In this document: positions 29,116 to 35,230 of the stretch, piece after piece
Layout: every line of letters starts with the position of its first letter
How positions within the stretch are numbered: the stretch's first letter is position 1
Source: an uncultured bacterium
Lineage (GTDB): Bacteria > Planctomycetota > Phycisphaerae > Sedimentisphaerales > Anaerobacaceae
Direction: 5' to 3'
NCBI GenBank assembly: GCA_913009865.1
Contig: CAJVYK010000002.1
Span: 1 to 35,230, forward strand
Length of the DNA: 35,230 nucleotides
The notes under the pieces: generated by a model
Database searches by the model: none
Seen by the model: only the letters and a program-made list of their open reading frames with translations
Told to the model about the DNA's origin: nothing
Translations under genes and position numbers: made by a program

Positions 29116-30090
29116 TTATCCACCTATGGTGGACTCGCCCCTAGTTTTCCCGACTTTTTTTGATCGGGCCATGAAATCCCTCTGGTGTTGTGTCAAGCTA
29201 TCATCATCTTTCTCTGTGAAGTAAAATTTCAATCTTTCAATTTCTTCTGGTTTTGTTGTCACAACAACATAGTGAGAGTCCGAAGGTTCTCTTGGCGGTA
29301 CTTGATTATTGAATAGATTGCCAAGAAGTATATTTTGTGCTTCTCTTGATAGATCACTTACAAAGCAATATCCTTCTAAATTTGCTTCTGTATAGGAATT
29401 AAAACTATGTTCAATTGCTTCAAGATCCTGCTGGATAGGACTTTTAACATGTTTAATGTTCACTCCCAATTGTTCTTGTCTTTCTTTGGAATCGTCATGA
29501 GGCAAATAAGCGAATATTTGCCTCTGGAATTCTAAATACGCTTCCGAAATTAATTGAAACGCAGATGCTAAGGCTGTTCTAAATATTTCTATATTCTTAT
29601 CCACTATTTCATATTCTGCGAGTTTGTTCATCAATTGAGCGAGAGAGCGTAACATGCGTGAATGAGCATCGCTTAATTCTGTGTATTTTGTATAAATCTT
29701 AGGAGATGGATTGCTATTAGCATCTTGGCAAATAACACAGTTATGATATTGTAGCATCAATGAGTTAATTAGGATTTGATTTTCTTCATAACTTTGCATT
29801 GCACAACTGACATACTCTGAAATCTCTTTGTAAACCTTTAACTTCAGTTCTTCTTTGTGATTAGATAATTGCAGTAGATAATTATCTTTATGCTGGCGTT
29901 CCATCTGATAAATTACCATCACCACACTAACAAGCAATGCCGAAATTCCAACAAGCAGTGTAACAATCTTATCTATTTCCTTTACAGATAACATTATTAT
30001 GAGTATTCCAGCTAAAATACCTGCCAATAAGCCTGTGAGAAATAATAGAAACAAGTCACACTTCGTATATCTCAGTTTTTGCTTATCCAT
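29116..30090 (-). CDS. Two-helix membrane protein with a helical cytoplasmic domain, unknown function
   Basis: 324 aa. Two N-terminal membrane helices (about 12-34 and 41-62) in a short hairpin, followed by a long, mostly helical soluble region with coiled-coil character from about 63 (QMERQHKDNYLLQLSNHKEELKLKVYKEISEYVSCAMQSYEENQ) and a CVIC pair near 115. The C-terminal part has PEEIERLKFYFTEKDDDS. I do not recognise the family. The topology resembles stand-alone membrane anchors found in genomic islands. AT-rich. ATG 30090 has no clear Shine-Dalgarno. Same strand as its neighbours, 99 bases before the next gene. Confidence 0.65.
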   Translation of the reverse strand: MDKQKLRYTKCDLFLLFLTGLLAGILAGILIIMLSVKEIDKIVTLLVGISALLVSVVMVIYQMERQHKDNYLLQLSNHKEELKLKVYKEISEYVSCAMQSYEENQILINSLMLQYHNCVICQDANSNPSPKIYTKYTELSDAHSRMLRSLAQLMNKLAEYEIVDKNIEIFRTALASAFQLISEAYLEFQRQIFAYLPHDDSKERQEQLGVNIKHVKSPIQQDLEAIEHSFNSYTEANLEGYCFVSDLSREAQNILLGNLFNNQVPPREPSDSHYVVVTTKPEEIERLKFYFTEKDDDSLTQHQRDFMARSKKVGKTRGESTIGG

Positions 30091-30115
30091 AATAGATTTT
30101 CAATCTTGTGAGTTT

Positions 30116-30301
30116 TTAAGCAAAACTCTCTATCTTCTCCGTGCAGATTTTTTTGGTTAATCTTTGCAATAGCTTCACACGCTTGGCTAAATACTCTAAT
30201 TGCTTCTTTGTAATCTTATAATCCTTTTTATATCTGGCGTCGATGTAAGCCTTCTTTAATAGTTTAAAAGCTTTTGGCAGAGGTGAAAGTGATTTTCTCA
30301 T
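30116..30301 (-). pseudogene. C-terminal fragment of a HEPN-domain protein
   Basis: 61 codons. The sequence KAFKLLKKAYIDARYKKDYKITKKQLEYLAKRVKLLQRLTKKIC fits the last helices of HEPN-domain proteins, where a 'YI.ARY..DY.i' motif follows the missing first helices. HEPN proteins usually run to about 120-140 aa and often pair with a MNT nucleotidyltransferase as a toxin-antitoxin module; neither the N-terminal half nor a partner gene is visible in the upstream DNA. The gene starts directly at the edge of a repeat-rich region. It is probably a relic, though a short protein could still be made. Confidence 0.5.
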
Positions 30302-30461
30302 ACGGCGATATTATGCAGAACAGTTGTTGGAGAGTAAAGGGGAAAATGGAAGGGGGTAAAAATAGCGGTTAGCGTATAGCGGATAGGAGAAGCCAGAAGT
30401 CAGACAGTAAAAAAAATATCCAATATCGAACAAGGAATTTCGAATTACGAAGTGAGTATTA

Positions 30462-30480
30462 CGTCGCCGTGCCGGCGACG
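30462..30480. repeat. Perfect palindrome CGTCGCCG-TGC-CGGCGACG
   Basis: Eight-base GC-rich stem and three-base loop in otherwise AT-rich DNA between the HEPN relic and pilT. No T tract follows, so it is more like a REP-type element than a terminator. Confidence 0.6.
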
Positions 30481-30525
30481 GTGAAAATATAACCCCGCCC
30501 GGATAACTCCCTGCGATGCAAATAA

Positions 30526-30564
30526 GAAAAACCCAAAGGAAACCCCCTCAAATAAATTCGAGGG
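30526..30564 (-). terminator. Probable terminator of the pilB-pilT unit
   Basis: On the minus strand CCCTC (30560-30564) pairs with GAGGG (30545-30549), then GGTTTCCTTTGGGTTTTT. It lies 24 bases after the pilT stop codon. The stem is short but well placed. Confidence 0.5.
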
Positions 30565-30587
30565 CGAAACCAGTTGTTTGATACCAG

Positions 30588-31721
30588 TTACGTTCTTAAA
30601 ATCGGGCCCATGTCCTCGGCCTCCTTCTTCAAATGTTTTGCCTTCGTTCCGTGTAGTTTGGCCATGGCCTTGTCCTGCAACGCACCCGGCTGACGAGCTT
30701 TGTCCAGCATCTCCTCTAAAGTTATCTTGCCGGTATTATAAAATTTCCAGAGGTGCTCATCGAGAAGCTGCATCCCTAATTTCTTGCCAGTTTGAATACT
30801 CGAATCAATCCGGTAAGACTTGTTCTCGCGGATAAGATTGGCAATGGCGGGGGTTACAACCATAAACTCATAGGCGGCAATTCTTCCTTTGCCGGTGGCT
30901 AAAGGACAAAGGGCCTGGCTGAGAACCGCTATCAGGTTACTGCTTAACTGAGTACGAATCTGCTCCTGCTGGTTCGGGGGAAAAACGTCAATAATCCTTG
31001 TAATCGTGCCGGCGGCACTTGTCGTGTGCAATGTGCTGAAGACAAGGTGGCCGGTTTCGGCGGCTCTTACGGCTGATTCAATTGTCTCAAGGTCACGCAA
31101 TTCGCCTACTAAAATCACGTCAGGGTCCATTCGTAAAACACGTCTCAACGCCTCGCCAAAACTTGGAACATCGATACCAACTTCCCGTTGATTAACAATA
31201 GACTTTTTATGCTTGTGATAGTATTCTATCGGCTCCTCAATGGTTATAATATGACGGTCAAAATTCTCGTTAATATAGTTCACCATAGAGGCAAGAGTGC
31301 TCGTTTTGCCACTGCCGGTCGGGCCTGTTACCAAAAACATTCCCCTCGGCCGGCGGCACAAAGCGGCACAAATTTCGGGTAAACCTATTTCCTCAAAACT
31401 CATAATTCTCGTCGGGATAAGACGCAAGACTAAAGTGATATTACCTCTTTGTTTGAAAACAGACACACGAAATCTCGCTTCATCGCCATAAGCAAAGCCA
31501 AAGTCGGTACCGCCTTCCTCCTGAAGTTCCTGTTGATTTCGTTCGGGTGTGATGCTTTTCATTAAAGCAACCGTGTCATCAGGCTCGAGAACCTTTGTTT
31601 CCAGAGACCTAAGACCGCCATGAATCCGAAATACAGGCGATCTGCCGACTGTAAGGTGTATATCCGAGCCGCCCTGCGCAATGCAGGCCTCCAATAAGCG
31701 ATCCATATTAACTGTTGCCAT
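30588..31721 (-). CDS. pilT: Type IV pilus retraction ATPase PilT
   Basis: 377 aa, family-typical length. N-terminal PAS-like domain with GGSDIHLTVGRSPVFRIHG near 17-35; RecA-like ATPase with Walker A GPTGSGKT at 133-140, the Asp box TIEEPIEY, Walker B LVGELRD near 202 and the His box TGHLVFSTLHTTSA near 218. The PilT-specific C-terminal pattern is present: VVTPAIANLIRENKSYRIDSSIQTG, close to the AIRNLIRE signature. Depolymerises pili from the inner-membrane face; it is not an assembly ATPase. ATG 31721 has GAGGA seven bases upstream. It follows pilB by 30 bases and shares its promoter. Confidence 0.92.
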   Translation of the reverse strand: MATVNMDRLLEACIAQGGSDIHLTVGRSPVFRIHGGLRSLETKVLEPDDTVALMKSITPERNQQELQEEGGTDFGFAYGDEARFRVSVFKQRGNITLVLRLIPTRIMSFEEIGLPEICAALCRRPRGMFLVTGPTGSGKTSTLASMVNYINENFDRHIITIEEPIEYYHKHKKSIVNQREVGIDVPSFGEALRRVLRMDPDVILVGELRDLETIESAVRAAETGHLVFSTLHTTSAAGTITRIIDVFPPNQQEQIRTQLSSNLIAVLSQALCPLATGKGRIAAYEFMVVTPAIANLIRENKSYRIDSSIQTGKKLGMQLLDEHLWKFYNTGKITLEEMLDKARQPGALQDKAMAKLHGTKAKHLKKEAEDMGPILRT

Positions 31722-31751
31722 TTGAAAATCCTCAGTAACTTATAATTGTGC

Positions 31752-33488
31752 CTAATCCAGAACTACGTTTTCCGCTTGCGAAAGCCGGGCGATTTCTTCC
31801 GGCGTAGTTATGCCTTTGAATATTTTGATTTTGCCATCGTTTATCAGCATTCTCATTCCGCCTGCTATCGCCGCCTTTTTCAATTCGGTGGTAGGCGCCT
31901 TGGCAAAGGCTAATTCTCTTATTTCGTTGTTTAGCTCTATCATCTCAAATATACCGATACGGCCTCTGAAGCCGGTACCCTGGCAGTGACTGCATTTGGC
32001 GCCCTTGTAGATGGGATGTTTTTCAATATCTTCAGGGGTAATATCGAGCAATCGTAAAAAGTGCGGGTCCGGATTTTCATCAATTACCTTGCAGTGGTTG
32101 CAAATGACCCTTACAAGTCTCTGTGCCATAATGGCTTGTATCGAACTGGCCACAAGGAACGGCTTAACGCCCATATCTATCAGACGGGTAATCGCACTAA
32201 GAGCGTCATTGGTGTGCAATGTGCTGAAAACCAGGTGGCCGGTAAGCGCTGCCTGAATCGCAATATCGGCTACAATGCCGTCTCGAATTTCGCCGATGAG
32301 TATAATATTAGGAGCCTGCCGAAGCATTGCCCTGAGAATGTTGTCAAATGTCAAGCCGATATCCTCTCTGATTTGACACTGATTCATCCCAGCAAAATTG
32401 TATTCCACAGGGTCCTCAGCTGTGATGATTTTCTTGTCCGACTTGTTAAGCTCCTGCAAAGCCGCATACAACGTTGTGGTCTTGCCGCTACCGGTCGGAC
32501 CTGTAACCAGAAAAATGCCATTGGGTCTTTTGATTATCTGTTGAAATCGCTCATAATCATCCTGTTCAAAACCCAGAGACTGAATACCGATGTTGACCGC
32601 ATCAGGACGCAGGATTCGCAATACCATGCTTTCTCCGTGATTGCCCGGCAGAGCTGAAACACGGAAATCAATATTCTGGTCGCCAATGGTACGTTTAATG
32701 CGGCCGTCCTGCGGCAGTCTTTTCTCGGCAATGTCCATGCCGGATAGGATTTTCAGGCGGGTAAGCATCGGCGCCTGCATGTTCTTGGGAACGTTGTCTT
32801 TTTCCAAACAGACACCGTCAACACGATATCTTATGCGTACCCTGTCGGCCATCGGCTCAATGTGGATATCGCTGGCCCGCATATAGTAGGCATTATCTAT
32901 TATGAGATTCACCAGCTTGACAATGGGGCCGTCATCGCCGCTACCTGCGGCCTGGGCCCGGAGAGCCTCGGCCTGTAACTCGTGGCCGGCCTCGGTAAGT
33001 TCGGCGGCAGTTGCGTCGATGCTGTGTTTCAGCTTGTCGTCTTCTTCTCTGCTTGCTTTGTCAAACGAATCCTGGATGTAGGAACGAATTTTCGAAGGGC
33101 AGGCAAGACAGTAGTCCAATTCAGTATTCAAGCGAAACCGAATCACGTCCATCATATCCAGGTTCAACGGGTCGCTGATAATCAGTTTCAGTCTGCCGTT
33201 GTTCATACCCAGCGGCAGGATACTATGCCTTTTTATGAGGTCTTCAGGGATGAGCTTCGCTACGTCAGCCGGAATGGTAGTTTGATCTAAATTTACGTAT
33301 TCTAATCCAAATTGCTTGGCGATTGCCTTGGTTAGAGTCTCTTCGTTCACAAGACCCAGGTCGAGCAGAACCTGGCCGAGACGTTTATTACTGGCTTTCG
33401 AAGTTTTAATCGCCTTGATGAGCGCCTGCTTCTCGACCAGACCGGATTTGTAAAGTATTTCACCTAAATGTCTTCGCTTCTTTGCCAT
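31752..33488 (-). CDS. pilB: Type IV pilus assembly ATPase PilB (GspE/PilB family)
   Basis: 578 aa from ATG 33488, with AGGAT five bases upstream; the in-frame TTG at 33518 would lie too close to the promoter. Order: MshEN domain, about 5-135 (LGEILYKSGLVEKQALIKAI, RLGQVLLDLGLVNEETLTKA); a low-complexity linker near 140-185; N2 domain RASDIHIEP; ATPase core with Walker A GPTGSGKT at 330-337; Walker B ILIGEIRD; His box TGHLVFSTLHTND; and a zinc site ICNHC...CSHCQGTG. Similar to gspE here but distinct. The call as PilB rather than a second GspE rests mainly on pilT being next to it; no pilC, pilin or secretin gene is in view. Confidence 0.85.
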   Translation of the reverse strand: MAKKRRHLGEILYKSGLVEKQALIKAIKTSKASNKRLGQVLLDLGLVNEETLTKAIAKQFGLEYVNLDQTTIPADVAKLIPEDLIKRHSILPLGMNNGRLKLIISDPLNLDMMDVIRFRLNTELDYCLACPSKIRSYIQDSFDKASREEDDKLKHSIDATAAELTEAGHELQAEALRAQAAGSGDDGPIVKLVNLIIDNAYYMRASDIHIEPMADRVRIRYRVDGVCLEKDNVPKNMQAPMLTRLKILSGMDIAEKRLPQDGRIKRTIGDQNIDFRVSALPGNHGESMVLRILRPDAVNIGIQSLGFEQDDYERFQQIIKRPNGIFLVTGPTGSGKTTTLYAALQELNKSDKKIITAEDPVEYNFAGMNQCQIREDIGLTFDNILRAMLRQAPNIILIGEIRDGIVADIAIQAALTGHLVFSTLHTNDALSAITRLIDMGVKPFLVASSIQAIMAQRLVRVICNHCKVIDENPDPHFLRLLDITPEDIEKHPIYKGAKCSHCQGTGFRGRIGIFEMIELNNEIRELAFAKAPTTELKKAAIAGGMRMLINDGKIKIFKGITTPEEIARLSQAENVVLD

Positions 33489-33523
33489 ATCTATCCTGTA
33501 TTCTGTTAACTTCGGCAAAATCC

Positions 33524-33552
33524 ATTATAACATTATTGGGATGTGTAGTCAA
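33524..33552 (-). promoter_or_regulatory. Predicted promoter of pilB-pilT
   Basis: Minus strand TTGACT (33547-33552), 17-base spacer, TATAAT (33524-33529), the best sigma70-type match in the window. Its -35 overlaps the TGA stop of cinA (33549-33551), and it gives a leader of about 30 bases before ATG 33488. Confidence 0.7.
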
Positions 33553-34853
33553 ATCTGCAATTTTAACCGGAGCATATTCAGAGCTGTTTGTGCTGCCTGG
33601 AGCCGTATGAAGTCTCTATCCCTTCGCTTGGCCCGATTGGATGCGTGAGAAAAAATAAAGCGCTTAGTCTCACAACCATTAGCCGAATCTACACAAATAT
33701 ATACCAGGCCGACGGGCTTTTGTTCACTGCCGCCAGATGGGCCGGCTATGCCGGTTACGCCAATGCCAAAAGCAGATACAGCCTTCTTTCTGGCACAGCG
33801 GGCCATAGCTGCTGCTGTCTGCTCACTGACAGCGCCATAATTTTCAATCAAATCGGCCGGTACGCCAAGCTCGCTGATTTTGGCGGCGTTGCTGTAAGTA
33901 ATCCAGCCGTGTGTGAAATATCCGCTTGCGCCGGGAATATCGGTCAGAAGCTTGGCTAACGTGCCGCCTGTGCAGGATTCTGCGACGGCGAGTGTCTTGT
34001 TCTGCTGAGCTAATTTTTCACCCACCACTTCGGCCAAAGTCTGCCGGCCAGTACCGTAAACCAACTCTCCAAGCAATTCGGTCAGTAATTTTTCATCTTT
34101 TTCGGCCATCCGTTGTGCCCCTTCGACTTCGCTCAGGGCAGGATTGTCTCTATCTTCGGCCGTTGCGATAATGTGCAGGGTAATTACGCCGTATGACGCC
34201 GTGCAGTTAATCTGTGGATTCCGCCCTCTGTTCATCAGGCTGCCAAGCATCTCTGCTATATTTGATTCACCTGTGCCGAAGCATCTTAACTTTTTGACTA
34301 CCACGGCCCGGCCATCTAACAATTGCAGCAGTTCAGGTAAAACCAGTTCTTCGAACATTTGCTTCATTTCCGACGGCACGCCAGGCATAACAAAAAACAA
34401 TCTGCCACTTACTTCGGCCATAATGCCGGGCGCAGTGCCAAGGTTGTTTATGAGTGCCTTTGCACCGGCTGGTATGTATGCCTGAATTTTGTTCTTCGCA
34501 GGCATTTGTAAATTCCGCTTAGCGAAAAAATCCTGTATCTTTTGCAGAAGTTCGTTTTGCAGCAGCAATTCGGTGCCGAGAAACTTCGCAAATGCCTGGC
34601 GGGTCAAATCATCGTCAGTTGGACCTAAACCGCCGGTTATCAGAACCAGCTCAGCATCATCGCTTGCCAACTTTAATGACCGTACAATTGCATCTAAACA
34701 ATCCCCGACAGTGTAGGAGCTGACAACAGGTATGCCGATTGAAAGAAGCTTTCCGCCCAGCCAGGATGCATTAGTATCTATTGTCTGACCGCTGAGAATC
34801 TCATTGCCTATACTGACGATGCTTGCTTTTTTATTTTTTATCTCTTTAGCCAC
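33549..34853 (-). CDS. cinA: CinA: competence/damage-inducible protein with nicotinamide-nucleotide amidase domain
   Basis: 434 aa. N-terminal molybdopterin-binding-like (COG1058) domain, about 8-175: VSIGNEILSGQTIDTNASWL, then LITGGLGPTDDDLTRQAFA; C-terminal PncC domain, about 270-430: AVAESCTGGTLAKLLTDIPG, FGIGVTGIAGPSGGSEQKPVGLVYI. PncC deamidates nicotinamide mononucleotide in the pyridine-nucleotide salvage cycle; the first domain has been linked to ADP-ribose pyrophosphatase activity in relatives. The linker between the domains contains PALSEVEG (238-245), a repeat element read in frame. The start is GTG 34853, within a TTCGTGGCTAAA repeat word; no ATG or good Shine-Dalgarno is nearby. 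Confidence 0.92.
   Translation of the reverse strand: MAKEIKNKKASIVSIGNEILSGQTIDTNASWLGGKLLSIGIPVVSSYTVGDCLDAIVRSLKLASDDAELVLITGGLGPTDDDLTRQAFAKFLGTELLLQNELLQKIQDFFAKRNLQMPAKNKIQAYIPAGAKALINNLGTAPGIMAEVSGRLFFVMPGVPSEMKQMFEELVLPELLQLLDGRAVVVKKLRCFGTGESNIAEMLGSLMNRGRNPQINCTASYGVITLHIIATAEDRDNPALSEVEGAQRMAEKDEKLLTELLGELVYGTGRQTLAEVVGEKLAQQNKTLAVAESCTGGTLAKLLTDIPGASGYFTHGWITYSNAAKISELGVPADLIENYGAVSEQTAAAMARCARKKAVSAFGIGVTGIAGPSGGSEQKPVGLVYICVDSANGCETKRFIFSHASNRAKRRDRDFIRLQAAQTALNMLRLKLQI
34119..34138. repeat. CCTTCGACTTCGCTCAGG palindrome-like repeat inside cinA
   Basis: Minus strand CCCTGAGCGAAGTCGAAGGG, imperfectly palindromic at its ends (CCCT/AGGG). I know this as a widespread dispersed repeat in environmental bacterial genomes. 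Here it encodes PALSEVEG within CinA. A degenerate relative, TCCTTCGGCTATGCTCAGGA, lies at 27516-27535. Confidence 0.7.
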
Positions 34854-34977
34854 GAATTCTCACGAATTTTCACTAATTGTTTTTCTGTTTTTATTTCTTT
34901 AACCACGAATGTGAATGTTGAATTACAAATTTCAAAATTCCCTGTTCGAGATTCATTATTCCTTGTTCGCTTCGTGG
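34854..34977. repeat. CACGAATTCTCACGAATTTTC word repeats between cinA and the dehydrogenase
   Basis: Words: CACGAATTCTCACGAATTTT, TTTCTTTAACCACGAATGTG, TTCAAAATTCCCTGTTCG, ATTCCTTGTTCGCTTCG. GAACAAGGAAT on the minus strand recurs at 30428-30438. No gene. Confidence 0.6.
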
Positions 34978-35230
34978 CTAAAATTCAATCAGTGCCTTGA
35001 TGACCCCGTCGCGATAGCCGGCAACCATATCGAAGGCCTCTTTAGTTCGCTCAAGCTCGAATCTGTGAGTTATCATAAAATCAACGTCGGCTTTGCCGGA
35101 AGCTATCAAATCAATCGCCGATTGCGTGCAGTTGTTCTGCCTGCGAATGTTTACGATAGTGATTTCTTTCCTGCGTATCTTATCAATAATGAACGAAACC
35201 CGCTCGAATGGCGGGATGCCTATCAGTATC
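34978..35230 (-). CDS. 3' part of a zinc-type alcohol/polyol dehydrogenase (5' end outside window)
   Basis: The last 83 codons, read from the window edge to TAG at 34978-34980. The translation starts ILIGIPPFERVSFIIDKIRR, then KEITIVNIRRQNNCTQSAID, LIASGKADVDFMITHRFELE and RTKEAFDMVAGYRDGVIKAL. This is the C-terminal region of medium-chain zinc dehydrogenases of the sorbitol (L-iditol)/xylitol type, where RRQNNC and the final 'YRDGVIKA.IE' are characteristic. Usual activity is NAD+-dependent oxidation of a polyol to a ketose. The zinc and cofactor-binding parts lie outside the window, so the exact substrate is open. Confidence 0.85.
   Translation of the reverse strand, partial: ILIGIPPFERVSFIIDKIRRKEITIVNIRRQNNCTQSAIDLIASGKADVDFMITHRFELERTKEAFDMVAGYRDGVIKALIEF

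Noticed and set aside
28189..30090. A complete integron cassette array
   Set aside because: Only one attC-like element has both ends; the gap between the two membrane-protein genes has a right-end box but no matching left end, and no integrase is present.
1..35230. tRNA, rRNA or riboswitch genes
   Set aside because: I looked for T-loop (GGTTCGA) and acceptor pairings and for familiar riboswitch cores and saw none; the S23 genes here are not inside an rRNA.

Overview
The window looks like a chromosomal segment of a Planctomycetota bacterium, most likely a Phycisphaerae-type lineage, possibly from an environmental assembly. I base this on the dockerin-like repeats in a small secreted protein, the very large GspK-like protein carrying a 'YDVYFGT...TTYYWRIDDV' Fn3-like module, long GspG-like pseudopilins ending in LYGT-DD-NFGN, two S23-type four-helix-bundle genes, and intergenic DNA full of short word-like repeats. 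This is pattern recognition; no database was searched.

Layout. 1-202: end of a membrane protein (probably an MFS transporter). 431-5571 (minus): a three-gene acetyl-CoA cluster of ADP-forming acyl-CoA synthetase, CoA-transferase fused to a GNAT acetyltransferase, and an HDAC/AcuC-type deacetylase. 5675-6034: a stand-alone LigD-type phosphoesterase domain. 6024-10212 (minus): serA, an S23 remnant, a GlmM-like phosphohexomutase and a CDF cation transporter. 10.2-11.7 kb: an AT-rich accessory gene (DUF6602-like) in repeat-rich DNA. 11711-13805: a lipoprotein/DUF2752 pair and a divergent inositol monophosphatase-like gene.

13850-26485 (minus) is a long type II secretion/pseudopilin operon: gspE, gspF, a GspG-like gene, a secreted dockerin-repeat protein, a second GspG-like gene, three small-pseudopilin genes (G-like, H-like, I-like), an intruding S23 gene, a GspJ-like gene and a giant GspK-like gene. 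A good sigma70-type promoter lies upstream of gspE. GspC, D, L, M and the prepilin peptidase are not in the window. 26.5-30.6 kb is an accessory island: 1.2 kb of direct and tandem repeats, a truncated gene, two membrane proteins of unknown function, an attC-like structured element and the tail of a HEPN protein. 30588-34853 (minus) is cinA followed by pilB-pilT behind a near-consensus promoter. The window ends in the 3' part of a zinc-type alcohol/polyol dehydrogenase.

The strongest unexplained signal is the network of short repeats (words such as TACGCAATACG, GAACTATGAAC, CTCTGTGGCTA, TAGCGTATAGCG and CTGAGCGAAGTCGAAGG). They do more than fill gaps. One inverted pair supplies the start codon and the stop codon of the GspJ-like gene, others form or crowd the start regions of the IMPase, CinA, GspH-like, GspK-like and GlmM genes, they flank both S23 genes, and two appear to be inserted in frame inside GlmM and CinA. 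Together these suggest an active repeat family that spreads by short-patch insertion and is tolerated in coding sequence.
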